Assembly (NCBI GenBank): GCA_020726505.1
Contig: JAHLEZ010000004.1
Span: 1,674,001-1,738,000 of the forward strand
Source: Leptodontidium sp. MPI-SDFR-AT-0119
Lineage: Eukaryota; Ascomycota; Leotiomycetes; Helotiales; Leptodontidiaceae
Direction of reading: 5' to 3'
DNA: 64,000 bases
Position 1 is the stretch's first letter. The number at the start of each line of letters is the position of its first letter. Both the position numbers and the translations under genes were made by a program. The notes under the pieces are model-generated. The model searched no databases, was not told the origin of the DNA, and saw nothing but the letters and a program-made list of their open reading frames with translations. Below, piece by piece: positions 1 through 12,568 of the stretch.

Positions 1-804
1 GGTCCCCTGTCTGATCCTAGCTCACGCCGTTGGGGGGCGCTCGGGGGCGTCTAGCCTGTGGTTTTAGGTCTCGGAGCTGCTGTGAGAGGTGTAGAGCTGC
101 TGTAAGGGACCACTACTGACGCTCTAGATCGAGGCCTAGCTGTGCTCGGTCCAGGCACTGAGGCACTGAGGCACTGAGGTTCTGAGGTTCTGAGGTTCTG
201 AGGTACGGTGAGGTACAGCAAGCAGCCTTCATACTGTACTGTCCCTCCTCCGTCGTGCCCCCCTCCCCCCCCATTCCACCCATTCCACTCCCTGTCTGTC
301 TTGCCCGTCTTGCCCTGCCAGGGACACTTCCAACCAGCCAGCCAGACCAAACCTGTTGGCAGCCCTGCAGCCAGTTTTGACTTTTCCCAACTAATGTAGA
401 CTCTGCCAACCTGAGTGAGGGTGACCATGTATGTTTTCGAACCAGCGAGCGCGCGCATATTTCCTCCTATTGTCCAGAATCTCCTTTTATCTGGATCTCG
501 ACTCGACTCTGACCTCAATTGCATCTGATCTCTTCTCCTCACTCTCCTGAGTTACCGATTGATTGATTCCTCAAACCCAGAATCAACATTCACTCCAGAC
601 CCTCAAGGTCTGGCTCGGTCAGACATTTATTTGCCGGACTATTTCTGGGCGGCCTCAACACCACCACAATTCCTACCACACCACACTTTCGGACCTAGTA
701 ACGACGGCGTACGGCCTATTGCATACACCAGTTCCACAGCCGCCGCTCTGCTCTCTGCCACTCCCATATTTGAGGGCCACCCTCTACCCAGTGCTCACGG
801 GAAG
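1..804. other. 5' flank and probable leader of the first gene
   Basis: No convincing coding sequence is present. The stretch holds an 8-bp tandem repeat (153-208), a C/T-rich tract around 240-300, and a probable 5' leader intron at 429-551. That intron has a GTATGT donor, a CTGAC branch near 508 and a pyrimidine-rich tract ending in GAG-AG style 'ctgag'. After splicing, no ATG occurs until 805, which is why I start the first gene there. Short overlapping open frames on both strands here look like chance. Confidence 0.5.
153..208. repeat. 8-bp tandem repeat with a unit switch
   Basis: Three exact copies of AGGCACTG are followed by three exact copies of AGGTTCTG and then one AGGTACGG. The period is 8 bases throughout. 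It lies upstream of the first gene, probably in its promoter or leader. Confidence 0.9.
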
Positions 805-3596
805 ATGCATTTGCAAACGGGAAGCAGCACGACAACGACCATGGCATACTCTGCCATTCCCCTCCCGGCCTCGCCTACCCTCACGAATCCCGACATGATT
901 CTTCCCTACGGCGAATACGATCCGACCCCTTCCCCTCCTCGAGGAGGCAAATATCTATCAGAGTCTGCGGGTGGGGATTGGGACGATACCAGACAAACCG
1001 ACATGCACTTCTCAATTGGGCCTCCACATGCTCATATGGGTCTCATGACGCCAACCACTCCGATTATATACGGAAATGGAACCATGTTGAGCGACATTGG
1101 AGAAGTGACAGAGGCAGAGAGTACGACTGGGCGGAGTAAGTTGCCAGGACCAGCAGAACGCCGATTGCTTAAGCAGCAACAACAACTACAGCAGCAACAA
1201 CAACAACAAGCATCAGGAAGTAATACGCCTTTAGGGTCGAGTCCAACAATAGGATATGCGGCGGTAATGAAACGAGCGAAGACTGGGACGCACCAGAGGA
1301 AGATATCGATCGAATCGACGAGCACGGTCAGGTCCGAGGGGCAAGCGGCCGAGCTCTTCAAGGATTTTGACGACGGTGTCAGTGTAGACGATAGCGTATT
1401 CCAAGGTGATGATGAAGAGAGTGTTGCGGACTCATATAGCGAACAAGTAATTGCCTCGGAAACCCAACGACTAGCTACTAGAGATCACAGTGTTGGGCAA
1501 GAAGACGATCGAAATTCTAGCGCAGCTTTGAGCAGAAGAGCAGAACAAATTCTGTTGAACGCAAAGAAAAGACTAAATGTGGGTTTCAATTCCACGGTAT
1601 ATTTGGACATGCTGACAATTGCATGTAGAACATGGAAGGTAATCTCACTCGCGCGCGAAGCTCCTTATATACGACCCCTTCTGGGCCCTTGTCATCAATA
1701 CATAGCAGCAGCCCTTTATCACGATCCACACCATCTCCCCACGACGAGACAGTAGTAGCAGCACTTGGTATACCCCCTTCGAAACAAAGACAACTACACA
1801 CTCCAGCCGAATCCCCAGCGGCAAGCCCAAGACATGCAAGAGTTGGCAGCGAAAATTCCGTACTTTCCCCCCAGCGTGTGGCACCATTTCCAATCCCATT
1901 CCCGGTCCGATCAGCAAGTGCAGCAGCACGATACGTTAGAAACGATGGAAGCAAACGGTCACCACCCTTTGTGAAAGCACCAGAGACAACGCGGGAGGAC
2001 AGTCGGGTCATGTCTCACTCTGGATTTTCCACCTCGCAGAACAGGAACTCACCTCCACATGCGATTTTGGGGCCATTGGGCGAGGATGATATTCCTGATT
2101 TTGAAGCGGATAGAGCCAGCATCAGATCCAGCGTGGATGGGTACTTAAGCCCCAACGGCGAACATCGAGGTCTAACACGATCGGCGTCTTCTATGCAAAT
2201 GCGAGACCTCAAGGATCAGATGTCTGACTTAAAAGGAAGGCTGTCTGTCTTACGGGATCGTGCTCGGGACGACACCATGAAACGTCGAAGTTTGCAAAGT
2301 CTGAGAACGCCAAGTCCCTTCACAGCAGCCGAGCAGTGGTATGCCACCTCGAAAAACTACGGCGAGCCGCTCAGTGCTGATGCGGGGGTTGCTTCTCCTC
2401 CTTGGAAAGGTTCGGTAAACGGCGAAGAGGAACCAAGGCCAGAAGAGACTTTCCACGCGATCACGACGGACATGCCTGAATATGCGGAGTCGGATGTGAC
2501 AAGTGTATACGAAGATGTCAACGAGCACTACGTCACTGAGGAACAGATAGCCGACCATGAGCTTCAAAGTCCTGAAGTGGAAGAATATGATACTGCCGAA
2601 GAGCAACAGAAAAGGGAGCCTGCGGAAGAGTTTGAGGACGACTACAACGAGGAAATGGTGGACCGTGAGGAGGCTGACGACTATGAGAGCGATGCATCAC
2701 TTTATCACGATTCTCTAACCACCCCAATGTCACACGAGGACCGTGAGGATGCATTCGATTATGAGCATTTCTTTTTGCATAGCGCCATGGGTACTATCAG
2801 CCAGCAGAGAATGGAGCGACGAGGTAGTACTGGAAGCTTCAGTTCGGAAGGTTCTGTCGAGACTGTACAAGGCCCGTCAGTCCCAAGTGCAAACGCTCCC
2901 GCCAGGGCTTCTCTGGGACATTTCAGATCCGAGAGTACCGATTCTGTATCCACAGTTGCCACCTTTGAGACAGCAACAGAAGGCAATGGATCGGAAAATG
3001 GAGACGAGGCTGAGGATGGTGACAAATTTGCTGTCCAACAGGTGCCAACATTATTACCGCCCCGTTCAAACACTACCACACCACTCACAGCAAAACGCTC
3101 AACCTTTGGGTCGGACTGGAGAAATTTCCAACCAGATGACCTTGAAACTTCCCCAGATCGTCCAAGAAGGCCAAGTTCAGCAGGCCATGACCAGACTCAA
3201 AGAAATGGAAACAACGTCCATCGCCCATCAATCGGCTCTTTCGAATCTTTTGAGTCAAACGGAACCACCCGAAGCTTTCCCTTGGTCAACAAGCCCAAGA
3301 ATCAGCAAAGTACATCTAGTACGCCAAACCTCCGAGCTTCCAAGGAAATCGAACCCTCGCTTCTGAGCGACTCTATGACCTTGACTGATGGCACGAATGG
3401 CGAGCGTTTGCAGCCATCTCCTGTGCACATGCTTGCGAGAGAAGACCAAATCCTCGTAGAGAGGCTTGTGGCTAGTCTCGGTAAGTGCGTGCTTGGACTC
3501 CAAGAATCAGGACGTGGGACCTATGAGGGGAGAGTATTCAGGCGACGATTGGACGCAGCAAGGGGAGTTCTGGAAGGTGATCAGGGCGCCGTCTAA
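805..3596 (+). CDS. Conserved fungal protein of unknown function, low-complexity, about 913 aa
   Basis: I do not recognise a named family, though the overall pattern recalls proteins conserved across Pezizomycotina. There are two exons, 805-1578 and 1629-3596. The 50-base intron has a GTGGGT donor, CTGAC branch at 1611 and TAG acceptor, and joining keeps frame. The protein is rich in Ser, Pro, Glu and Asp. It has a poly-Gln run (about residues 123-135, nt 1171-1209), a charged helix at the exon junction (RAEQILLNAKKRLN, then NMEGNLTRAR), a short coiled coil (nt 2200-2290), a long acidic stretch (nt 2410-2700), and an ordered C-terminus containing REDQILVERLVASLGK (about residue 858 on). No membrane segment or signal peptide is seen. 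The open frame runs upstream to 529 without an ATG, so 805 is the first possible start; 841 (better context, ACCATGG) is an alternative. The many Ser-Pro sites suggest a phosphoprotein or scaffold, which is inference. Confidence 0.75.
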
Positions 3597-4607
3597 TCTC
3601 CCCCGACAGCAACACATTCAACGACACATACGACATTATTCATTTCTTTTGTACCTAGGGACTTCGGAATCGGTGGGTCTGGCTCTGGCATATAACGAGT
3701 TAATATTTTCGACCGGCTTTTCCTTTTTTCTTGTTCTTTTGGGGGTCTGGGAGAGGAACACCTAAATATGGCTGGTATGGGCGCATTTGAGGTTCATATC
3801 TTCGCTTGTCTGTTTTTTTCTTGGCTGCGCCCATGCACAAAATTATCTATCTTATCCGATCGGGGACGGGGCGTATCTGGATTCTGGACTGGGGCAAAAA
3901 CTTCTTGCTTGCTACACATACTTTTTAGTGCTTCTTTGATACCCAATTTGCTTTCTTACTTTATAGTTAGCCGTTGAATTTATGGGATGATGGAGGTGGG
4001 TTCTTTTTTCGAGCGGGAGGATTGTCAGGTTTGAGATGGAGAGGTTGTGTGTGAAGGTGGAAAAACGAAAGGTGGGAGAGCAGAGAGAAGAGAGAGGGAG
4101 GAGGGAGATGTGAAAAATATGAAATGACATTCAATGAACGGGAACGGGATTTAGTGGATTTACTCGCTTGGTGGCTGGTGGATGTTGCTGTTTTGATAGC
4201 TGGGAGAGGAACCAAGGGAGGATGGGAGAATGATAGTTGATAAATGAATATAAGATACATACGCAACACAGTACAGTGTCTTTGGTGCATGTTTATTGTG
4301 GTCGAACTGAATTCAGGGGGTTTGAGATGTGTATGTCCCGGTTAACGATAAGTGAACGAGTGGGTGACCTGTGAGATAGTTGGAATATCGGTCGGTGTTT
4401 TTATGATATCCAGATATTCTTGACATTTTCAGGATATTTGGGGTGGTGAGAAGAAGCATGCACGTGTAGAGATGTTGATAAATTGCTCCATACCAAGGCA
4501 TGATTCAAAACTACCACGATTAAATCAGAGTAGGCTAATCTCTTTCCGTTTTGCTCGATTCTATTACATACTCAAGACAGCCAAAGAATGGGATCTATCA
4601 CATCATA
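3597..4607. other. Convergent intergenic region (unknown gene / TRS65)
   Basis: This is the shared 3' flank of two convergent genes. It contains T-rich stretches (3720-3830, 3900-3970) suited to 3' ends and a purine-rich GA tract at about 4065-4112. No gene is supported; short open frames on both strands are AT-driven. Confidence 0.6.
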
Positions 4608-6521
4608 TCATATCTTATCATCGGCTAGTGGCGAAACAACAATACTCGGCAAGTCCTTAATATCCACATGTTCCTGCGTGCCCAAATCAATGACCCTCAC
4701 AGCTTCAACACCCACAATACCAACCTTCAACGCCATGAACTTCAACTCGACATCGTAGCACGCTGACGGCGCTAATGGTCCAACCCTCGTATCCGTGCTC
4801 AGACACACGATCTCTGTATCTTCTACCGCGGAGTTCTTCTGCATGGCGTAGATGATGTTCTCGTCTACGACTGCGTCGGCTACTTTGGGGTCTTTGCGTG
4901 AGCCGCCGTAGCCTGTGGATGGAGGGCGTGTGATCCGCGTCTCGGTGCGGCGCCGCTTGGGGATGACCAAGAGGGCGAGTTTGCGGGGGCGGTCCGATCG
5001 GTTGACTATGAAGACTGACCAAGTAAAGGGGATGCCTGGGTAGATTGGGGTGGAGGTCGTAGGGCCCGTGAAGGTCATTGTGACGCCGAAGTCGGGGATG
5101 GAGGAGTTGCGTTGGTGGCGTGTGGTTATGTCTATTGACGGCAAGGCATCAGGGCGACTTATGGCGAGGGATGAAGATGTTGCTTCGAGGGTCGAGCCAA
5201 TGGAGAGTTGGGCTGGTCGGTGAGGGCGTTGGATGGGTTGCGTGGGGTTTCCGTAGCCTGGGTTTACGGGAGGTGTGAAATCTAGAGAGGTCGTCCAGTG
5301 CATTGATATGTCGGGCTGGCAGACGTCGGAGAGGTTGGCGGTGGCTTGGATGGAGATCTCCAGACTGCGAACTTGAGAGCGGTTGGTTGCGTCTAGGTCA
5401 TCTGGACAGAGGCGGTAGAGGAATGTGATGTCGTCTTGGGGGAGGGATGTGATGGGTAAAGTCATGCCTGAGACGGCGTTCAGATCATCAACATTTCCAC
5501 CGATGATCTTCAGGTTGACTTTTTTTAGTGTGATCTCGCAGTTGGCGAAGGGAGTGATGTCCACGTCGACTGAGGCTATCACGGTTGGGTTGTTGGGTGT
5601 GGTAGCTGGTCTGGAATACCTTACACGAGCATTGATAGCTGGAACCACTTTGATGGATTGGCGTGAGATGTTCTTGAGGGGACGCATCATGTCTCGAGAG
5701 GCCTGAGTTGTTGGCGCTACCCGAGAGACTCTGAGGGCTGACAGACGTGGTACGATACCACCCATTGCTGGGTCATCGCTGAAAGCCTAATCTGAATGAG
5801 CTCTGCAATTCTGTCGACCAATTGAGGAACTCTCAAACTTGACATACCTCTAACAAATTTATGCCAGAAGGAACCTGGCTGGGGAGGTATTCTTCCCTAA
5901 GAGTAGAATCGTGTACCTGCTCAGCAGGTTTTAAGTTTGCTGTTGCAGAAAACACAACGGATGGGTTCTGTAGACGAAGTCGAGGTCTGACTAGGAAAGC
6001 CGACATCTTCCATACGATCAAAATGTGGCCCTCCCCAGCACTTGGATCTGTCTCATCAGGCCCTTGGACAACAATCAATGGATCTTCACTGTCTTGGACA
6101 GAGCCATTGTATATAACCTCCTGGCCAGGAGGGCTCGTGCTGCCATCCACTCTGGAGTTGACAACTTGTGCCTCAAGGTTTATAACAAGTCTTCCTAAGT
6201 ACGATCGCAGGGTTCTCTCGTCGAAGTATGGAGTTTGTAGAACAACGTAGACATTAACAGCTTCATCTAGGATCTATGAATGAGTAAGATATATGACTTT
6301 GCAAGTGATTAGAAGCACTAACCAAAGAATAGAGCCTGCCTCTGCGGAATGCCTGCTAGAGGGGAATCGTTGCCCTCGTCCAGTCGTTCTACTGAACCAC
6401 TCAGTGCCTCCTCTATATTCAAGTCGCTTGCTGCTGGAACGATTGTGTCCAAGATAGAGCTTTCCGCAAACTCTAGACTTCCTCGAGGCCGGACCTCTTC
6501 ATTCTCAAACTCCTCCATCAT
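4608..6521 (-). CDS. TRS65: TRAPPII complex subunit Trs65, about 598 aa
   Basis: Trs65 is a fungal subunit of the TRAPPII tethering/Rab-GEF complex acting at the late Golgi. The assignment rests on family resemblance over the whole length: an acidic N-terminus, a middle segment with LDEAVNVYV-like context (DEAVNVYVVLQTPYFDER) and a C-terminal beta-sandwich region (TWSVFIVNRSDRPRKLALLV). There are three exons: 6521-6323, 6266-5848 and 5786-4608. Introns are 56 and 61 bases, and phases fit only with the acceptors at 6267 (the second of two nearby AGs) and 5787. The start is the first of two adjacent ATGs at 6521. The length is close to the yeast protein (560 aa). No signal peptide or membrane segment is present, as expected for a peripheral complex member. 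It is transcribed divergently from PRP40 across 366 bases and convergently with the upstream unknown gene. Confidence 0.88.
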
Positions 6522-6887
6522 CTTGTGGGATGGAGGTAGGCTATTGAGAAGTGGGTGTTGCGAGCATCTGCGATTCCGGCTTGCTGCAATTTCGTGCCAC
6601 TGTGACTGGATAGGTAGGCAGACCCCCGAGATTTCTACACGCCCCAGGGCGAACTCTCAATCGCTTTAATTGATTAGCTGGTCGTGGTTCGAAGTCAACA
6701 AATCAATGCGGTCGTCGGAAGGAACAACGAAGTTCCGTGCAGCGAGGAGCGAGGAGCGAGCTCCTACCCAAAAAGCACGCTAGCGTTGGCGTTCACGTTA
6801 ACTTTGTTGCTCTTCTCCAGACTCTTCCTGAATATCCAACAACAACCCCCAGTTCTGCAAGATCGGAGCATTGCAACACATTTTGCC
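6522..6887. promoter_or_regulatory. Bidirectional promoter, TRS65 / PRP40
   Basis: These 366 bases separate the two divergent starts. They contain short direct repeats (gcgaggagcgaggagcgag, about 6739-6757) and a pyrimidine-rich tract near 6810-6830 before the PRP40 start. No clear TATA box is seen. Confidence 0.6.
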
Positions 6888-9670
6888 ATGAATACGACTA
6901 ACGGTATCAACGGCCATGCCGTTGCGCCTGCACTGTGGTCGGAAGCGCGCAATGCTGAAGGTCGTGTCTACTATTACAATACCATCACGAAAGCTACCCA
7001 ATGGACCAAGCCAGAGGACTTGATGACTCCTGCAGAGGTAGGTTTTCTGTCATATCCCTACGATGATCAGATGCTAACATACGTATTTAGCGCGCTCTTG
7101 CAAACCAGCCTTGGAAGGAGTATACTGCGGAGGGAGGGCGCAAATACTGGTACAATACGGAAACGAAGCAGAGCTCATGGGAGATGCCAGATGTCTACAA
7201 GGAAGCTCTGTCCAAAGAAGCTGCTGCCCCCACGCCTGTTGCACCGTAAGTAGAGCCTTCCAATGATGTGCCCTGGCAATTATGATGACATTTTACAGGG
7301 CACCTACTTTCGTCGCTGGCGGAGGTTTCTCTGCAGCCCAATTCGACAGCCCACGAGACCGAGAACCTCTAGGAGAGGCCCGTCAAATTGCCTATGGAAA
7401 TGATGTCAATGGAAGCCGCGCGCAAGTCTTCGTTCCCGCAAACACTGACCCTGACTACTCTACTTTTGAAGAGGCAGAAGCAGCATTCCTGAAGCTATTG
7501 CGCCGTCAAAATGTCGATCCAAATTGGACTTGGGAGCAGACGATGCGATCGATCATCAAAGACCCTCAATACCGTGCCTTGAAGGACCCTAAAGACCGGA
7601 AGAATGCATTCGAGAAGTATGCCGTGGAAGTACGTGCTCAGGAAAAGGATCGAGCAAAGGAGAGGATCGAGAAGCTCCGCAAGGATTTTGCTACTATGCT
7701 GAGAAGCCATCCAGAGATCAAGCACTACACTCGCTGGAAGACAGCTCGACCGATTATCGAGGGAGAGACCATATTCCGCTCCGCAAAGGACGACGACGAG
7801 CGACGTCAGCTATTTGAGGACTATATCATCGAGCTAAAGAAAGCCAATGTTGAGAGAGAAGCAACCTCACGAAGAGCGGCAATGGATGAACTGGTGGACA
7901 TACTCAAAGGACTTGATTTGGAGCCATACACTAGATGGTCGGAGGCACAAGGTATCATCCAGTCCAACCCACGCTTTCAAGGTGATCAGAAATTCAAGTC
8001 ACTCACCAAGTCTGATATGTTGACTGCTTTCGAAAACCATATCAAGTCACTTGAAAAAACTTTCAATGATGCCCGCCAGCAGGAGAAGAACCTGAAGTCG
8101 AGGAGGGAGCGCCAGAACCGAGACCGCTTCCTGGGTCTCCTGCATGAACTCAAGAACAGCAACAAAATCAAAGCAGGGTCAAAGTGGAGCCAGATTCACC
8201 CCTTGATTGCCAAAGACGATAGGTATCAAGCAATCCTAGGCCAACCAGGCTCCAAGCCAATTGATCTATTCTGGGACATGGTTGAGGAAGAAGAACGTGC
8301 TCTTCGTAGCACTCGAAATGACGTTCTAGATGTTCTCGATGTAAGTCTCATGCTCATCTCTCCTTGGAGTAACACGCTAATGCCTCCTAGGACAAACGGT
8401 TTGAAATTCAGACGAAGACAACATTTGAGGAGTTCCTTGTCTTAATGCAAAATGATCGACGAACTGCTAACATTGATCGAGACGCATTATCACTGATCTT
8501 CGAGCGCGTAAGCTAAACCTGCCCTTCACAATTGATTCGTTTTCTAACTTTACGTAGCTTCATGAGAAGGTTTCACGCCGTAATGAAGCTGATACCGTCC
8601 AGCTTGAGCGCCAGCAACGTCGTGCTGTTGATGCTCTCAGATCGTTTATCAAGCATCTCGAGCCTCCTATTCGCATCGATGATACCTTTGAGAGAATCCG
8701 ACCCAGAATTGAGAGATCTGAAGAGTACGTTGCACTCCCCTCTGATGAACTTCGGCGCTCTGCGTTCGACAAGGTTATTCGACGCTTGAAGGAGAAAGAA
8801 GAGGATGCAGAGAAGGATCGTCTCAAGCGTCGGGATCGGACCTCAGTGGAGCGACCAATCCACCGTGAGAGAGATAGAGGTGAGAGATCACACCGTAGGA
8901 GAACCCGCAGCCCGGAGCCAGATGCCTATGAGGCAGACAGACGCAAAGCTATTGCCGACCGAGAGAAGAACTATCGAAAAGCAAGCGCTGCAGACACCTT
9001 GTTATCCCCAGGTCGTCGTGATCGAGGAGATCGAGAGCGGGACCGCGAACGTGAACGCGAACGCGATTTCGATCGTGATCTAGATAGACCTCATCGTAGT
9101 CGCCGAGAGGAAGCATCCAGTCACTACGACCGGGAGCGTAGGGATAGGGAGAGCGAGAGAGAGAAGCTCTACCGCAAAAGAGGAGATCCTAGGGGAAGCA
9201 TCGATGAGTTGCCATACGGTGACGAGAGACCAAGTGGTGGGAGTCGGCGACGCAGAGCTGACAGTGACGTGGAAAGTGCTGATAGCACCAGGGTTGTAAA
9301 GGTTCGTCGTATTTCCAATTGTCTCAGCAAGCCATGAATATACGGACAAATTCCGGGACTGGGTTTATCATGGACCGGCTCAGCCGATCCCTAAATTGAT
9401 TATACCCAATTCTCAAATGGCTTTTATATTTGGCACCAAAGAAAAAGTTTTCCCCTCCATTAATGGCGAGCCCCATCAAAAATGTTTGAATGTGATTCTG
9501 ACATTAAAAAAAAATAGAGGACGAGGAGAGATATTACACCCCGTGAGCGATCCCCAATCCCTCCACGTGAACGGCGTCACAGGACTAGGACACCGCCTGC
9601 TCCAATACCAGCGAAAGAGGAACCAGCCGTTCACTCCGGCAGTGAAGAGGGCGAGATCGAAGAGGAATAG
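6888..9670 (+). CDS. PRP40: Pre-mRNA-processing factor Prp40 (WW and FF domains), 786 aa
   Basis: Prp40 is a U1 snRNP component that bridges the 5' splice site to the branch-point proteins. Two WW domains lie at about residues 14-46 (WSEARNAEGRVYYYNT) and 54-87 (PWKEYTAEGGRKYWYN). About five FF domains follow, near 156-205, 229-280, 294-350, 376-430 and 448-505. The C-terminus is Arg/Asp-rich and ends SEEGEIEEE. There are six exons: 6888-7037, 7091-7245, 7299-8340, 8391-8507, 8558-9301 and 9518-9670. Four introns are 50-53 bases and the last is 216 bases. The last donor is the least certain (GTTCGT at 9302; GTAAAG at 9296 would also keep frame), but the acceptor with its CTGAC branch is clear and the final exon encodes the expected tail. 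The start is the first in-frame ATG; upstream frame lacks one. The length is typical of fungal orthologues. Confidence 0.93.
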
Positions 9671-10331
9671 AGGCGTGATTTGCGTGGCGGGAGTCCATTT
9701 CGGCTCCATCTCGTACTGTATGTATCGCGACCACACCACCAAAAACTTCTCGAGGCATGATGACTTTGGCAGGCAGAGTTAGTTAGAAATCTCGGATCAC
9801 TGGGGAGCACAGTGTTAATGCGATAGGGAATGCGGATGCACGCGGTTTGGTTGCGAGGTCGTGGACTTTTTCTCGGTGTGTATTCTGCTCTCCTAACGAG
9901 TCATATAATTTTGGTTACTCTCCGAGCATTCAATCTCAACGCATAGAATCAATCAATCATCAAATTTGTAGTTCTTTTCAGACGGCAAATTCCATCCTTC
10001 CTCCACTCTGTGTCTTTTGGTGTGTCGATGCGTAAATACATCTGACGGCAGTTACCCACTTTACCGTTGCCCCCTCAATCTACCGTAATGTGCTGCCCGT
10101 GCGTGATACAATGGACAAAGGAAATGGTAGCAAACCATCGGTAGGACCAGGACAACAGGGACATAAACTGCCGTCGCCGTCGTTAGCCGTCGGGCTCCTC
10201 TTCATCAGAAGAAGCCTTTTCCTCGTCTAGAAACCCCTGACCCGTTTCCCCCCTTCCCATTTGATGCTGATCCTTTAACGCCTGGCAATGCATGATTCGT
10301 AGGGGGTATTTGCTCGTATGAGTTGCCCTTT
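9671..10331. other. Convergent intergenic region (PRP40 / RLI1)
   Basis: This is 3' flanking DNA of two convergent genes. It is AT-rich around 9880-10000, and I see no coding sequence. Confidence 0.6.
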
Positions 10332-12568
10332 TTAACTAGATTTCGAAGCACCAGCAGGCTCTTTGGTAGCCGCATCGTCCTCCAAGAAGAACTGAACATG
10401 TGTGTTAGTAATGTGCATAAAACAGATATCACATGAGGGAGGTTAGAACGTACGTAATTGCCACCCAACTTTTGCTCTTGATCCAGTTGGGAGTTGAGCT
10501 TGTTGATACGAGGTCTGTAGTTGGTAGGATCACGTCTGAAAGTGACATCGAGGTTCTTCAAGAACTTGTTGCAGCCAGTGAGCAATGACTCAGGAGTGTT
10601 GGCCCGAGCATTGATACCTGGCTCACCGTCGAACACAATGACCCTGTCGGCGAGATAGGTTGCCATGATGAAATCGTGCTCGACGACGAAGGCGGTCTTC
10701 TTGGAGTGCATGATGAATCGCTTGATGACACGGGCAGCAATAATACGTTGCTCGGAATCCAGGTAGGCGGAAGGCTCATCGATGAGGTAGATATCTGCTG
10801 GGAGACCAAGAGCAAGGACGATAGCCACACGTTGCAATTCTCCACCAGAAAGTGTCTTAACCTCCTGATCGATGAACTCATCAAGCTTCAATGGCTTGAC
10901 GACATCGGTCTGGAACTGTGGTAGGAGGAAAGCAGTCTTGATCTTCTTGAAGAAGAGTTGTCGGACAGTACCCTCAAACTTAGGTGTGATCTTTTGAGGC
11001 TTCATGCTGACCTTCATACCAGGGACCTTTTGGTTGCCGTCTGGTTGGATGGCACCAGCAAGGAGTTTACAGAAAGTGGTCTTGCCAGTTCCGTTCTCGC
11101 CCATCATGACAATAATCTCGGAATCAGTGAAGTCACCATCCTTGATCTGCAGGTGAAATCCTCCTAGAGTCTTCTCCATAGATGGGTAGGTGAAGGCACG
11201 GGAACGGTCAGCCATAAACTCATCAGCTGCCTCGGCAATGCGGAAGGTCAAGGACTCCTCTCTGAATCGCAAGTTCTCGGTTGGAATGTTACCATCAAGG
11301 AAGATATTGATACCTTCACGGACTGAGGCTGGAAGAGTAACGACACCATATACTGCAGGCTTTCCGTAGAGAACGCAGATGAAGTCAGAGAGATAATCCA
11401 GGACTGAAAGATCGTGCTCAACACAGATAACATAGTCATCCGGTCTAAGGAGCGAGCGAATGACCTTCGCAGCGCTCAGACGTTGCTTGACATCAAGGTA
11501 GGATGAAGGCTCATCAAACATGTAACTGGCACAGAATTAGAGATTGTCATAATGAAGAATAGGAGTCGCTTACACATCAGCTTGCTGCACACAGACGGTT
11601 CCGATGGCAAATCTCTGAAGTTCTCCTCCAGAAAGAAGGTTGATATCACGGTCCATGATGTGGTTCAACTCAAGAACATCCAGTACTTCCTCCAAGTTGT
11701 CCAAACTTGAATTTGCCTCAATCAAGGTACGAACAGTCTTGTCGGCGCCTCTGACAGCTTTGGGAATACGGTCGACATATTGAGGTTTGACGATTGCCTT
11801 GAGATCATCTTCGAGGATTTTGGTGAAATAATCTGAAAGTGTGTCAGTATTTCATAGGTGCTATACGTAGGTAAAGGTTAAAGTACTCTGCAATTCAGAG
11901 CCACGGAAGTGCTTGATCACATCTTGCCAGTCCGGTGGATTATCGTATTTCCCCAAGTTGGGCTTCAACTTTCCGCTCAAGATCTTGAGAGCCGTACTCT
12001 TTCCAATACCGTTAGAACCGACTAGACCCAAAACCTGTCCTGGACGCGGGGTAGGCAATCGATGCAGCTTGAAGCTGTTGGCAGAGTATCGATGGGTGAT
12101 TTGGGACTCGAGATTTGTTGGCAGATTGATGATGTTGATGGCACCGAAGGGACATTTCTTTGGGCAGATACCGCATCCAATGCAAAGACTCTCTGAAATG
12201 AAGGCAATCTTGGATTCAGGAGTGACTTCGATACAGAGACGTCCACTTCGCACGACGGGGCAGGATTTCTTGCATTCCTGACGACATTTCTATATCCGCA
12301 TTCAGCATGTGTTTCGGAGTATACGGAGGAGGAGGTGAGGTCGTACCTTGGGCTTGCACTATATTATGAAGGCACTCTGTTAGCATTCGACCTGCTTCGT
12401 GGCGGGGTTGTGGTGGGGTAGGGCTCGTGGCAATCGTACCTTGTCAGTGCTGATGATGGCAATACTGCAGAGATGCTCTCGTCAGTATACGACCATTCCA
12501 AGTGCTCTAGCATCTGCGAGGCAGATCGCCTGGAGGAGTTGACCATACCGGGTGAGTTTGTCCGACAT
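10332..12568 (-). CDS. RLI1: Translation recycling / ribosome biogenesis ATPase Rli1 (ABCE1), 616 aa
   Basis: Rli1 splits ribosomes after termination and is essential in eukaryotes. All hallmarks are present: two N-terminal [4Fe-4S] cysteine sets (C16, C21, C25, C29, then [12 protein letters not shown]), two ABC domains with Walker [10 protein letters not shown] and GENGTGKTT, signatures [10 protein letters not shown] and [10 protein letters not shown], and Walker B regions ending [10 protein letters not shown] and [10 protein letters not shown]. There are seven exons: 12568-12549, 12464-12440, 12358-12347, 12289-11887, 11832-11574, 11525-10454 and 10391-10332. Introns are 84, 81, 57, 54, 48 and 62 bases. 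The third exon is only 12 bases and encodes CKPK with a cluster cysteine; every junction has GT-AG and keeps frame. The N-terminus MSDKLTRIAIIS matches the family. Yeast Rli1 is 608 aa. It is divergent from CHD1 and convergent with PRP40. Confidence 0.97.

Noticed and set aside
153..208. Possible CRISPR-like direct repeats
   Set aside because: Contiguous 8-base tandem units without spacers, in a fungal genome.
559..804. Upstream extension of the first gene's reading frame
   Set aside because: The frame is open from 529 but has no ATG before 805, and the translated stretch looks like leader sequence.
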